A DNA stretch of 64,000 nt from Candidatus Aquidulcis sp. (lineage in GTDB: Bacteria > Chloroflexota > Anaerolineae > UBA4142): contig DYJA01000013.1 of NCBI GenBank assembly GCA_020723345.1, positions 1 through 64,000 of the forward strand. Direction: 5' to 3'. Each line of letters starts with the position of its first letter. The stretch's first letter is position 1. The notes beneath the pieces were generated by a model, which was not told where the DNA came from, did no database searches, and saw only the letters and a list, made by a program, of their open reading frames with translations. A program made the position numbers and the translations under genes. Positions 49,907 through 58,028 of this stretch are shown here, one piece after another.

Positions 49907-51163
49907 ATGAAAGGCAATCGCTGGTTGTTCGCAATCGCAATGTGTGTTTTGTTCGCGACGATGTTCGTCGCGTGCGCGGCGCCGACCCCGCCGCCCCCGC
50001 AAATCGTGAAAGAAACGGTGGTCGTACAACAGACGGTCGCCGTGCCGCAAACCGTTGTCGTGCAAGCGCCGACCAAAGCGCCGGAGCCGACGACCGCGCC
50101 CAAACCGGCAATCACGGAAATCGTCATGGCAGACAGTCAATCGGGCGCGAATTTTCAAGAGTACTTTCAAAAGGTCGCCATCCCCGCCATCAAAGCCGCA
50201 ACCGGCATCAGTGTCAAGTACCTCGTGACGAACGAGGCAGAGCAACTCGAAAAGATGAAGGCGTGGAAGCCGGGCGCGGGCGACGTGCACCTGTACTTTT
50301 CCAAGAACATGGCTGCCGCCGTGAGTTCGGGCGTGCCTTTTGAAGTGCTCGACACGACCAAGGTGCCGAATCTCGCCAAGAACGATCCGGTCGAACTCAA
50401 GTCCGCGGCGAATGTTGATTTGAAAGGCGCGGGCGCGGTGTTCTGGCGATCGTCGTACGCGCTCGTTTACAACTCGACCAAAGTGAGCAAGCCGCCGCTC
50501 TCGTGGAAGGAATGGTACGATCGCCGCGAGGAATTCAAGGGACACATCGGCTTGATCCGCCCCGACGCCAAGTCGTCGTCGGCGTGGCGACAGCGTTTGG
50601 TGTTCCTGCACGCGTTCCTCGGCGACAAGATGACGAAGCCGATCGCGGAGTTGCAGAACGATCCCGCGTTCAAAGATGCCTGGGCGAAACTGATCGACTT
50701 TACCAGTTACGCCAAGAAACCGCTCGCCTCCGAGCCGGTCAACTTGTTCGAGGATTTCAACGCGGGCGATACCTGGATCTCGCTGTACGCGCAGGATTAT
50801 ACGATGTGGTCCGCGCGTCAAGGGACTTTGCCGCCGACGATGAAATCGGTCTATCCGACGGAAGGCGCGGACATTGTCGAAGCCAGTTACATGGCGATTC
50901 CGGCGAACATCTCCGACGACTACAAAGCCGCCGCGTTCAAAGTGCTCAACTATTTGCTCAGCGACGATTCGCAGATGCGTTTGGTCAGCACGATGTTCCA
51001 ATACCCCGGCACCAATGTGGATCCGAATTTGATCCCGGCGCTGGTCTGGGAGTACATCCCAAAGATGGACGCGCTCAAGAAGACGGCGATGCCGCGCGAG
51101 CGACAACGCCAAGATTTGATCAACTACATCGCGTCGAAAGCGGCAGAGTTAACGCCCAAGTAG
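49907..51163 (+). CDS. ABC substrate-binding lipoprotein, third AfuA-like system
   Basis: A 418-aa lipoprotein with a Sec signal, lipobox FVAC and Cys23, and a linker with Val/Thr/Gln-rich repeats ([19 protein letters not shown]) before the usual Pro/Thr/Ala run. The mature domain contains [10 protein letters not shown] and [12 protein letters not shown], placing it among family 1/6 binding proteins with AfuA/YnjB-like topology. The ligand is unknown but presumably the substrate of the surrounding sugar/cyclitol genes. AGGAGGAAAAG precedes the ATG. Confidence 0.87.
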   Translation: MKGNRWLFAIAMCVLFATMFVACAAPTPPPPQIVKETVVVQQTVAVPQTVVVQAPTKAPEPTTAPKPAITEIVMADSQSGANFQEYFQKVAIPAIKAATGISVKYLVTNEAEQLEKMKAWKPGAGDVHLYFSKNMAAAVSSGVPFEVLDTTKVPNLAKNDPVELKSAANVDLKGAGAVFWRSSYALVYNSTKVSKPPLSWKEWYDRREEFKGHIGLIRPDAKSSSAWRQRLVFLHAFLGDKMTKPIAELQNDPAFKDAWAKLIDFTSYAKKPLASEPVNLFEDFNAGDTWISLYAQDYTMWSARQGTLPPTMKSVYPTEGADIVEASYMAIPANISDDYKAAAFKVLNYLLSDDSQMRLVSTMFQYPGTNVDPNLIPALVWEYIPKMDALKKTAMPRERQRQDLINYIASKAAELTPK

Positions 51164-51181
51164 CAGACACGGGGACACGGT

Positions 51182-51212
51182 GACACGGTGACACGGAGAT
51201 TGTCACCGTGTC
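51182..51212. repeat. Perfect word hairpin between binding protein and permease genes
   Basis: GACACGGTGACA (51182-51193) pairs exactly with TGTCACCGTGTC (51201-51212); the word is GTGACACG. CTCCGCGTCTCCGCGTC words follow. Confidence 0.85.
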
Positions 51213-51248
51213 TCCCGCTCTCCGCGTCTCCGCGTCAAGGATTTGAAC

Positions 51249-52103
51249 ATGCTACAAACCTGGCGTAAGTATGAACACAATGCGACCACCTGGTTGCTGC
51301 TCCTGCCGGCGTTCGCATCTTTCTTCGGCTTGTTCGCGTACCCGATTCTCGTCACACTGATCCAAAGTTTTCGACCCGAAGGACAAGCAGACGGGTTCAC
51401 GTTTGAGAATTACATCAATTTTCTCAGCGACCCGCGCGGACGTGACGTGATCGTCCTGACATTTGTGCTGGCGATTGGCACGACCTTTTTCTCGTTGTTG
51501 TTCAGCATCCCGCTCGCGCTCATCCTGCGCGATAAAGTGCGCGGGCATCGTTTCTTTCGATTGCTCGCGCTGATTCCGTTGATGGTGCCCGGGCTGATTG
51601 GCGCGCTGGGACTGCTCCTTTTCTTCGGCAGTCGCGGCTGGTTCAATCTGGCGGCTCAGGCATTGCCCTTTGTCACTGAACCACTGACGATCAACTATAC
51701 GCTTCAAGGGTTGATGCTCTTCTACGTGTGGCTCTATTTTCCGTACACCGCGCTCACGACGCTCTCGGCGCTGGAGGGCTTGGATCGCGCGGTCGAAGAA
51801 GCCGGTGCGGTTGCGGGCGCAAATCCGCGCCAGGTCTTGCGCTACCTGATCATTCCGCAGATCATTCCGGGCGTGTTGGCTGGCTCGGTGTTGACGTTTA
51901 TGACCGCGTTCGGCGCGTTTAGCATTCCGCTGATCACGGGCGGCGACTATCGCCCGCTCTCGGTGCAAATCTACAAAGAGATCTCCTCGTTCATTCCCGC
52001 GCACTGGTCGGCGGCGAGCGCGATGGCGATTGTGATGGGCATTCTCCAAGTCGCCGCGCTCACTCTGTACATGCGATTGCTCCGGCAAAGGCAGGTGCGC
52101 TGA
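51249..52103 (+). CDS. ABC permease of third system, subunit 1
   Basis: A 284-aa inner-membrane permease with about six hydrophobic segments and the EAA loop EEAGAVAGANPRQVLRYLIIPQ. Unlike the two other AfuB-like proteins in the window, the permease here is split into two separate polypeptides. ATG 51249 is preferred (AGGA at 51236-51239). The stop overlaps the next start (TGATG). Confidence 0.9.
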   Translation: MLQTWRKYEHNATTWLLLLPAFASFFGLFAYPILVTLIQSFRPEGQADGFTFENYINFLSDPRGRDVIVLTFVLAIGTTFFSLLFSIPLALILRDKVRGHRFFRLLALIPLMVPGLIGALGLLLFFGSRGWFNLAAQALPFVTEPLTINYTLQGLMLFYVWLYFPYTALTTLSALEGLDRAVEEAGAVAGANPRQVLRYLIIPQIIPGVLAGSVLTFMTAFGAFSIPLITGGDYRPLSVQIYKEISSFIPAHWSAASAMAIVMGILQVAALTLYMRLLRQRQVR

Positions 52104-52939
52104 TGCGAATCCTCAAACTTTATTTGCACCCGTTGTGGAACGCGCGCCTCTTGCTGATCTATTCGTTTCTCTCCGGTTTTGCGATTCTGATCCTCGCGCC
52201 ATTCCTGATGATCTCGCTCCGCTCGGTCGGCAAGGGCTGGTTTGGCAAACTGTGGTTTCCGCCGGAATTCACGCTGCAATGGTTTCAGACCGCGATCGAT
52301 ATCGGCAACATTCCGCAAGTGTTGGGGAACACTGCCCTCATCGCCGCGATCGCCGTCGCGATCAGTACGACGATTGGCATTTTGAGCGGCTGGGCGTTCG
52401 GACGGCGGCGGCTGCCGGGCAAAGAAGTGCTGATGGCGATCATTCTGCTGCCGCGCATGATCCCGCCGATCACGTACGCGCTCGGCGTCGCGAAAATTTT
52501 CTACGGACTCGATCTGGTGAACACGTACCTCGGCGTCGGACTCGCGCACGTTTCGCTCTGCGCGCCGTACGCGATCCTGGTGCTTTCGTCCACGTTCGAA
52601 GGGCTGGACGAGCGCGTGCTGGAGGCGTCGGCGGTGTGCGGCGCGAACACGCTCAAGAGTTTTTTCTACGTGATTCTGCCGATGGTGCTGCCGGGCATTC
52701 TCGCCTCGATGATTTTCACGTTCACGACTTCGTACAACGAATTCACGCTGACGCTGATGACGTACGGACCGGACACGGTGACGATGGCGGTGCGGACGTA
52801 CCTCGCGATCGGCGAGGGCTACGTCGAAATCACGAGCGCGATGTCGGTGATTCTCGTCGTGCCATCTCTGGTCATTCTCGCGATGATTCAAAGCGGCATT
52901 CAACCGGAGAAATTGGTCGGAGGGTTCAAAGGCGTATGA
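52103..52939 (+). CDS. ABC permease of third system, subunit 2
   Basis: A 278-aa permease of the same superfamily, with the hydrophobic N-terminal segment LLIYSFLSGFAILILAPFL and EAA loop LEASAVCGANTLKSFFYVIL. It overlaps both neighbours by one to four bases, so the permease and ATPase subunits are translated as a coupled set. Together with 51249 it forms the heterodimeric channel. Confidence 0.9.
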   Translation: MRILKLYLHPLWNARLLLIYSFLSGFAILILAPFLMISLRSVGKGWFGKLWFPPEFTLQWFQTAIDIGNIPQVLGNTALIAAIAVAISTTIGILSGWAFGRRRLPGKEVLMAIILLPRMIPPITYALGVAKIFYGLDLVNTYLGVGLAHVSLCAPYAILVLSSTFEGLDERVLEASAVCGANTLKSFFYVILPMVLPGILASMIFTFTTSYNEFTLTLMTYGPDTVTMAVRTYLAIGEGYVEITSAMSVILVVPSLVILAMIQSGIQPEKLVGGFKGV

Positions 52940-54003
52940 GCGACATTATGATCGAATTTCGCAACTTGACCAAACGCTACGGCGCGCTGCTCGCGAACGA
53001 TCACGTCAATCTGCAAGTCAAACGCGGCGAGTTGATGACGCTGCTCGGTCCTTCCGGCTGCGGCAAGACGACCGCGCTGCGCGGGCTGACCGGCTACGTC
53101 AAGCCGGACGAGGGTCAAATCTTGATTGACGACAAAGACGTGACGAACTTGCCGACGCATCAGCGGCAACTCGGCATGGTCTTTCAAAATTTCGCGCTCT
53201 TTCCGCACATGACGGTATGGGACAACGTGCGTTTTCCGCTGATGATTCGCGGCGTGTCGAAACAAGACAGCGAGCCGAAAGTGCGCGAAGCGCTGCAACT
53301 GATCCGCCTCGAAGGATTGAGCGATCGCTATCCGCGCCAACTCTCCGGCGGACAGCAGCAGCGCGTTGGCTTGGCGCGCGCGCTCGTCTATCGTCCGAAT
53401 GTGTTGTTGCTCGACGAACCGCTCTCGAATCTCGACGCGAAATTACGCGAAGAGATGCGGTTTGAAATTCGCGATTTGCAGCGGCGGCTCGGCATCACCG
53501 CGATCTACGTGACGCACGATCAGCAAGAAGCGCTCGCGCTCTCCGATCGCGTCGCGATTATGAACAGCGGGCACATCGAGCAAGTCGGGACGCCGGAGGA
53601 AATCTACGAGCACCCGCGCAGCAAGTTCGTCGCGGATTTCATCGGCTTGTCCGATTTTATCCCGGCGACGGTGGAATCGTACGACGCGCAGACCGCGCGC
53701 ATCGTCGTCGCCGGGGTCGCGCTAACCGCGCCAGCGGTGGAAGGTTTGGCGCGCGAGCAAAAGATTTTGCTCTTCATCCGCCCGAACGACGTCGAGTTGG
53801 CGCTCGAAGCAGCCGGCGAAAATGTTTTACCGGGGACGATCCGGCAAGCCACTTATCTTGGCGACCGTATCGACTACCGCGTTCAGATTCACGATGGAAT
53901 CGAGGTGCGCGTGCAGACTGCCGGGACGCAGCGACTCGCGGAAGGCGCGCGCGTCTTTGCGCATCTGCCGGTCGCGCGCTGCCGGTTGATTCGGGAAGAA
54001 TGA
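52936..54003 (+). CDS. AfuC/FbpC-like ATPase of third system
   Basis: A 355-aa ABC ATPase: Walker A GPSGCGKTT, signature LSGGQQQRVGLARAL, Walker B VLLLDEPLSNLD, H-loop YVTHDQQEAL and a C-terminal TOBE domain. It is highly similar to the ATPase at 33060, including SRFVADFIGLSDF-like and NVLPG-IKQATYLG-like C-terminal segments, which points to recent duplication of these transporter modules. ATGA overlap with the permease gene. Confidence 0.93.
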   Translation: MSDIMIEFRNLTKRYGALLANDHVNLQVKRGELMTLLGPSGCGKTTALRGLTGYVKPDEGQILIDDKDVTNLPTHQRQLGMVFQNFALFPHMTVWDNVRFPLMIRGVSKQDSEPKVREALQLIRLEGLSDRYPRQLSGGQQQRVGLARALVYRPNVLLLDEPLSNLDAKLREEMRFEIRDLQRRLGITAIYVTHDQQEALALSDRVAIMNSGHIEQVGTPEEIYEHPRSKFVADFIGLSDFIPATVESYDAQTARIVVAGVALTAPAVEGLAREQKILLFIRPNDVELALEAAGENVLPGTIRQATYLGDRIDYRVQIHDGIEVRVQTAGTQRLAEGARVFAHLPVARCRLIREE

Positions 54004-54046
54004 AACGTGATGCGTGAAACGTGAAGGTCACGCATCACGCATCACG
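54003..54046. repeat. 7-bp-word hairpin after third ABC operon
   Basis: GAAACGTGATGCGTG words face CACGCATCACGCATCACG. The gap also holds GAGGAGA, the ribosome site of the HAD gene. Confidence 0.75.
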
Positions 54047-54065
54047 GATGTGAGGAGAATCCACG

Positions 54066-54818
54066 TTGCACGATATTCGTCTCGTCGTCGTGGACATTGA
54101 CGGCTGTCTCACCCCCGGCGAAGCCCAGCCGTGGGATTTTTCGGTTTTGCAATTCGTCGCGGAGTGGAACCGCAAGGCGCGCGCGGACGCGCGGCAATTT
54201 GCGGTGACGCTGTGCACCGGTCGCCAAGAACCGTACGTCGAAGCGATGATGCAGGCAATCGACGCGCACGCGCCGGGGATTTACGAGAACGGCGGCGGCT
54301 TGTATTTTCCCACAGAGTATCGTTTCGCAGAGAACCCGGCGGTTGGCGCGAAAGGGCGCGAAACAATCGCGAAAGCGCGCGAAATGATCGCGAAAGAAAT
54401 TGTCGAGACCGGACTGGGGCAATTTCAGCCGGGCAAAGAAGTTTCGCTGACGCTCTACCCCGCGCGCGCGGGCGTAACGTTCGAACAACTCGCGGAGATC
54501 GCGCGCCGCGCGCTCGACGGCAAAGTTGACGGCTTGAAGATCATGCCGCTCGTCACGTCGGTTGACATCGTGCTCGACGGCGTTGACAAAGGCGCGGGCG
54601 TTGAGTGGCTGTCGCGCGAAATGAATATCCCGATCGCGCAAATCGGCGGCATCGGCGATTCGTCCGGCGATCTGCCATTTTTGCGACGCATCGGTTTTTC
54701 TGCCGCGCCGGCGAACGCAGCCGACGACGTGAAACGCGCGGTGCAATATGTTTCGCCATTTGAAGACGGGAAAGCGGTCATAGATATTTTATCGCGTTGG
54801 AACGCGGAGAGGGGTTAA
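54066..54818 (+). CDS. HAD-superfamily phosphatase
   Basis: A 250-aa HAD phosphatase with motif I DIDGCLT (nucleophile Asp10 or so), motif II TLCTGR and motif IV IGGIGDSSGDLPF, with a C2-type cap (Cof/phosphoglycolate phosphatase-like). TTG 54066 is the start: GAGGAGA lies upstream and no ATG is in frame. It probably dephosphorylates a sugar phosphate, which would fit a locus with sugar-phosphate-type importers. A long G/A-rich inverted repeat follows. Confidence 0.83.
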   Translation: MHDIRLVVVDIDGCLTPGEAQPWDFSVLQFVAEWNRKARADARQFAVTLCTGRQEPYVEAMMQAIDAHAPGIYENGGGLYFPTEYRFAENPAVGAKGRETIAKAREMIAKEIVETGLGQFQPGKEVSLTLYPARAGVTFEQLAEIARRALDGKVDGLKIMPLVTSVDIVLDGVDKGAGVEWLSREMNIPIAQIGGIGDSSGDLPFLRRIGFSAAPANAADDVKRAVQYVSPFEDGKAVIDILSRWNAERG

Positions 54819-54945
54819 GAAGGTAGAAAGGGCTTGAGAGGGTGAAGAAGGACAAGAGGGCAAAGAGGGCATGAGGGCGCGTGCCTTCTTTGTCCTCTCT
54901 GTCTTCTGTCCCTTCTGATGCCTTCTCACGCCATCTTGTCTCCTC
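54819..54945. repeat. Long purine/pyrimidine inverted repeat
   Basis: Left side: GAAGGTAGAAAGGG and AGAGGGCAAAGAGGGC-type words. Right side: CCTTCTTTGTCCTCTCTGTC and CCCTTCTGATGCCTTCTC. The arms pair imperfectly over about 50 bp. No gene is seen; the cluster B promoter lies just to the right. Confidence 0.7.
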
Positions 54946-54953
54946 TGCGTGAC

Positions 54954-54981
54954 TTGACTTGTTCGCGTTTTTCTTTATAAT
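54954..54981 (+). promoter_or_regulatory. Sigma-70 promoter of iol cluster B
   Basis: TTGACT (54954-54959), a 16-nt spacer and TATAAT (54976-54981). The operator starts 4 nt downstream, in the same geometry as at cluster A. Confidence 0.88.
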
Positions 54982-54984
54982 GCT

Positions 54985-55006
54985 CAATGCACACGTTTGC
55001 AATGGG
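54985..55006 (+). promoter_or_regulatory. LacI-type operator, site 2
   Basis: The core TGCACACGTTTGCA (54988-55001) plus flanks is the exact reverse complement of 23735-23756 over 22 bp. It covers the expected transcription start of the iolI-iolN-iolO operon, as a repressor site should. An in-frame ATG at 54987 lies inside it and is not the translation start. Confidence 0.88.
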
Positions 55007-55022
55007 TGTATTGGAGGTAGAG

Positions 55023-55841
55023 GTGCGGCTTGGCTACAACGGCGCGACCACGATGACAAGTTCGTTCGAGACCGATGTGCGGATTGCGGGCGCGGCTGGA
55101 TTCGATGCGCTTGAGATCACCGCGACCAAGTTGGATAAGTATTTGCAAACGCACACGCTCGCCGACGCGCGCAAACTGATCGACGCGGCGAAATTAAGAG
55201 CGCACGCGATCAACTCGATCGAGCAGATCAATGCGCGCGACGCGGTGACGCGCGAAAAAGTGCTCGCGCGCACGCGCGCGATTAGCGAATGGTGCCGCGC
55301 GCTCGATTGCCCCTGGATCATCGCGGTGCCGGGGTCCACGCCGCCGGGCGCGACCTGGGAGCAGATTCGCGACGAAACGATCGCGGCGCTGCGCGCGATG
55401 AACGATATTGCCGCGCCGCGCGGCGTCAATCTCGCGTTCGAGTTTCTCGGTTTCCCCTGGTGCTCGGTGCAAACCGTCGCGCAAGCGTGGGAGATCGTCA
55501 GCGCGATCAACCTGCCGACCGCCGGGATGGTGATCGACACATGCCACTTTTTCGCGGGCGGCTCGACGATTGATTCGATCAAAGCGATCGACGCGCACAA
55601 ACTCGCGGTCTTGCACATCAACGATGTCGAAAAAATGCCGCGCGAAAATATCGAAGACGCGCATCGCTTGTTCCCCGGCGACGGCGTGATCCCGTTGAAA
55701 GAAATTATCGGCGCGGTGCGTGACATTGGCTACAACGGCGTCGCCTCCGTCGAAATTTTTCGCCCCGAGTATTGGCGGCGCAAACCGCTCGCGGTCGCGA
55801 AGGAAGCGAAGGCAAAGTCAAAGCGAGTTTTGGCAAAGTAA
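55023..55841 (+). CDS. iolI: 2-keto-myo-inositol (inosose) isomerase, IolI
   Basis: A 272-aa TIM-barrel isomerase that matches IolI of Bacillus along its length in my recollection: start MRLGYNGATTM, IIAVPGS, LAFEFLGFPWCSVQTV, VIDTCHFFAGGSTIDS, LHINDVEKMP, DAHRLFPGDGVIPL and SVEIFRPEYW. Metal ligands are the Glu, Asp, His and Glu in these motifs. IolI interconverts inosose isomers, which lets different inositol stereoisomers enter one pathway. GTG 55023 is the start because GGAGG (55013-55017) precedes it, while ATGs at 54987 and 55002 lie in the operator. Confidence 0.8.
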   Translation: MRLGYNGATTMTSSFETDVRIAGAAGFDALEITATKLDKYLQTHTLADARKLIDAAKLRAHAINSIEQINARDAVTREKVLARTRAISEWCRALDCPWIIAVPGSTPPGATWEQIRDETIAALRAMNDIAAPRGVNLAFEFLGFPWCSVQTVAQAWEIVSAINLPTAGMVIDTCHFFAGGSTIDSIKAIDAHKLAVLHINDVEKMPRENIEDAHRLFPGDGVIPLKEIIGAVRDIGYNGVASVEIFRPEYWRRKPLAVAKEAKAKSKRVLAK

Positions 55842-55846
55842 TTTCA

Positions 55847-55898
55847 GATTTCAGATTTCAGATTGCCGATCGAGTGGTTCAATCTGAAATCTGAAATC
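55847..55898. repeat. Perfect inverted repeat of 7-bp words between iolI and iolN
   Basis: Exact 19-bp arms (55847-55865 and 55880-55898) of the word GATTTCA and its complement. Another AATCTGAAATC copy follows at about 55902. Confidence 0.92.
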
Positions 55899-55929
55899 CA
55901 AAATCTGAAATCGAAATAGGGAGATAACC

Positions 55930-57066
55930 ATGTCCAACATTACCCCCGCTCCAAAAGGTTTATTGCCGACGGAGCAACCCGATTTGTGGTTCGAAGATAC
56001 CTCAGTCGGTCGAATGAAAAAAGAAATTTGGGAAATGAACGAGGATCAATTGAAAGCGGTCCTCGCCGAGTACGGGTTCCCATCGGCGGGCGCGGAATGG
56101 GCAAAGCCAAACGCGTACATTCAAACGACGCCGCATCACAAAGTCGTCGCGAATCGCCGCAAGAACGACATCGTGTTGATCCCGGTCGGCTGCACCGAAC
56201 TGCACGGCGATCATCTGCCGAGCGCGGACGATACGCTCTTCGTTTCGATGATCTGCGAAGGCGTGCGCCGCTTTACCGAAAAGAATCGCAACGGTCACAT
56301 CAATCTTGCGCTGCCGCCGCTGAATTACGGCGCGCATCCGTACCATCATCTTGGTATGCCCGGCACCGTCATCGTGCGCGAGACGGTTGTGCGCGAATTG
56401 ATGATTGACGTGATGTTGGGTTTGTGGAACGCGGGTTTTCGCAAACAGATCATCGTCAACAATCACGGACAACTCTGGGTGCTCGAAAGCGCGGTGCAGG
56501 AATTTCAAAAGCGTTTTCAGTTGCCCGGTCTGTTCCGCGTGATCGATTGGCATCGCGCGGTGCGCGAAATGTTCCGCACGAAAGAACGCGGCGGCGGCTG
56601 GGACACGAACTTTGTCCACGCCGACGAATCGGAAACGTCGCTCTCGCTTTATTTGTTCCCCAACATGGTCGACATGTCGAAAGCGGTGGACACGGAAGCG
56701 CGCGGCTATTTGCCCGACGGACATTTCGACAAATCGGTTGATCCGTTCGGACGACCGCATCGCTGGTCGGAAGGCGAAGGACATTTCCCGATCGAGATCG
56801 CGGGCACGCCGGAAGGCGTCGTCGGCAAAGCGCGCAGCGGCGACGCGCGCAAAGCGCTGCGTCCGCTCGCGTGCATCTTGCGGTACCTCACGCTCGTCAA
56901 CGACGAAATCTTGTCGGTGTTCCCGTCCGGCAAGTTGCCGCCGACTGAAGAGGTCACGCTCCGCACGAAAGAGGAAATGGAACCGTTCCTCAAAGAGCCG
57001 ATGAGTCCGGGCTGGCGACCGGTGTACGCGCTGCCGCGAATTGGACAGGACACCCTAGTCGGATAA
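55930..57066 (+). CDS. iolN: 3-dehydro-scyllo-inosose hydrolase, IolN-like
   Basis: A 378-aa creatininase-superfamily protein, longer than ordinary creatininases. The metal motif is VGCTELHGDHLPSADDTLF; further conserved parts are LNYGAHPYHHLGMPGT, IIVNNHGQLW and HADESETSLSLYL. In the Thermotoga pathway IolN hydrolyses the diketo-inositol made by IolM to 5-keto-L-gluconate (family placement recalled, not checked). Its position directly before an evident iolO gene supports the call. GGGAGATA precedes the ATG. Confidence 0.74.
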   Translation: MSNITPAPKGLLPTEQPDLWFEDTSVGRMKKEIWEMNEDQLKAVLAEYGFPSAGAEWAKPNAYIQTTPHHKVVANRRKNDIVLIPVGCTELHGDHLPSADDTLFVSMICEGVRRFTEKNRNGHINLALPPLNYGAHPYHHLGMPGTVIVRETVVRELMIDVMLGLWNAGFRKQIIVNNHGQLWVLESAVQEFQKRFQLPGLFRVIDWHRAVREMFRTKERGGGWDTNFVHADESETSLSLYLFPNMVDMSKAVDTEARGYLPDGHFDKSVDPFGRPHRWSEGEGHFPIEIAGTPEGVVGKARSGDARKALRPLACILRYLTLVNDEILSVFPSGKLPPTEEVTLRTKEEMEPFLKEPMSPGWRPVYALPRIGQDTLVG

Positions 57067-57068
57067 AG

Positions 57069-57123
57069 CGTGAAACGTGATGCGTGATGTCCATCGTTCA
57101 CGCATCACGCATCACGTTTCACG
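57069..57123. repeat. Perfect inverted repeat of 7-bp words between iolN and iolO
   Basis: Exact 19-bp arms (57069-57087 and 57105-57123) made of GTGAAAC and GTGATGC words. GAGG, the iolO ribosome site, follows directly. Confidence 0.92.
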
Positions 57124-57133
57124 AGGGTTTGGA

Positions 57134-58012
57134 ATGAAACTCTCCTTCGTCATCTCCACTCAACCGACGCGCTTCCAAGCGATCGCGTTCGATCCGAATT
57201 TTGAAGGGAACGCCGCGCATCTTGCGAACCTGGGTTACGATGGGATCGAACTCGGCGTGCGCGAGCCGGACAAACTTGATGTTGCGGATCTCAAGCGGAC
57301 GCTCGCCAAGTACCGCCTGGCTGTCCCGGCGCTTGGCACCGGGCAAGCGTTTGTCGAAGAGCAACTATCGTTCACCGATCCGGACGCGGCAGTGCGCGAA
57401 CGCGCGATTGCGCGCGTCAAGACGCACGTCGCGCTCGCGTCTGTCATTGCGCGGAGCAGTCCTTCGACTCCGCTTCCTTCGACTATCGCTCAGGACTCCG
57501 CTCACGATGCGCCGCTCGTCATCATCGGCTTGATTCGCGGCAAGACGTGGGCGCAGATCACGCGCGACCAGGCGCACGCGTGGATGGTAGACGCGCTGCG
57601 CGATGTGGCGCGCGCGGCTCGCGCGCAGAATGTTCGCCTCGCGATCGAACCGATCAATCGGTACGAGACCGACTGGGTGAACGACGTCGCGGGCGCGCTT
57701 ACCTTGATCGACGAAATCGGCGCGGACGCGGAGCGTGTCGGCATTCTCTTCGACACGTTCCACGCGAACATCGAAGAGCCGCGCATCGAAGACAGTTTGC
57801 GCGCGTGCGGCGCGCGGCTGTTCCACGTCCACGTCGCCGACTCGAACCGTTGGTATCCGGGCGCGGGGCACACGAATTTCGCAAGCATCGTCGCGACGCT
57901 GCGCGAAATGGAATATGCGGGCTGGGTCAGCGCGGAAATCTTGCCCAAGCCAGATGTGAAACGCGCGGCGGAAGAAACGTACAAGACGATCAAGCCGCTG
58001 CTGGGCAAATGA
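57134..58012 (+). CDS. iolO: 5-keto-L-gluconate epimerase, IolO
   Basis: A 292-aa TIM-barrel epimerase closely resembling T. maritima TM0416 (IolO): start MKLSFVIST, then ALGTGQAFVEEQLSFTDP, LVIIGLIRGK, IEPINRYETDWVN, DTFHANIEEPRI, HVADSNRWYPGAGH and SAEILPKPD. IolO converts 5-keto-L-gluconate to D-tagaturonate, linking cyclitols to uronate metabolism. Compared with TM0416, about 20 extra residues (SSPSTPLPSTIAQDSAHD) lie between VALASVIA and LVIIGL, encoded by a dispersed repeat at about 57455-57510. Activity may survive if this is a surface loop. Confidence 0.82.
   Translation: MKLSFVISTQPTRFQAIAFDPNFEGNAAHLANLGYDGIELGVREPDKLDVADLKRTLAKYRLAVPALGTGQAFVEEQLSFTDPDAAVRERAIARVKTHVALASVIARSSPSTPLPSTIAQDSAHDAPLVIIGLIRGKTWAQITRDQAHAWMVDALRDVARAARAQNVRLAIEPINRYETDWVNDVAGALTLIDEIGADAERVGILFDTFHANIEEPRIEDSLRACGARLFHVHVADSNRWYPGAGHTNFASIVATLREMEYAGWVSAEILPKPDVKRAAEETYKTIKPLLGK
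57455..57510. repeat. Dispersed repeat inserted in iolO
   Basis: CCTTCGACTCCGCTTCC and CCTTCGACTATCGCTCAGGA (57461-57495) belong to the CCTTCGACT...CTCAGG element family found in intergenic regions. It is translated in frame as a Ser/Pro/Thr-rich loop. Confidence 0.82.
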
Positions 58013-58028
58013 GTCGATCTAGCCAATC

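Noticed and set aside
54987-55022. ATG 54987 or 55002 as the iolI start
   Set aside because: Both ATGs fall in the LacI operator at the expected transcription start. GGAGG and GTG 55023 give a protein that begins like known IolI.
14951-57123. Possible CRISPR-like repeats in the intergenic word arrays
   Set aside because: The repeats are 7-8 bp words directly abutting, without 28-37-bp repeats or unique spacers, and no cas gene is present.
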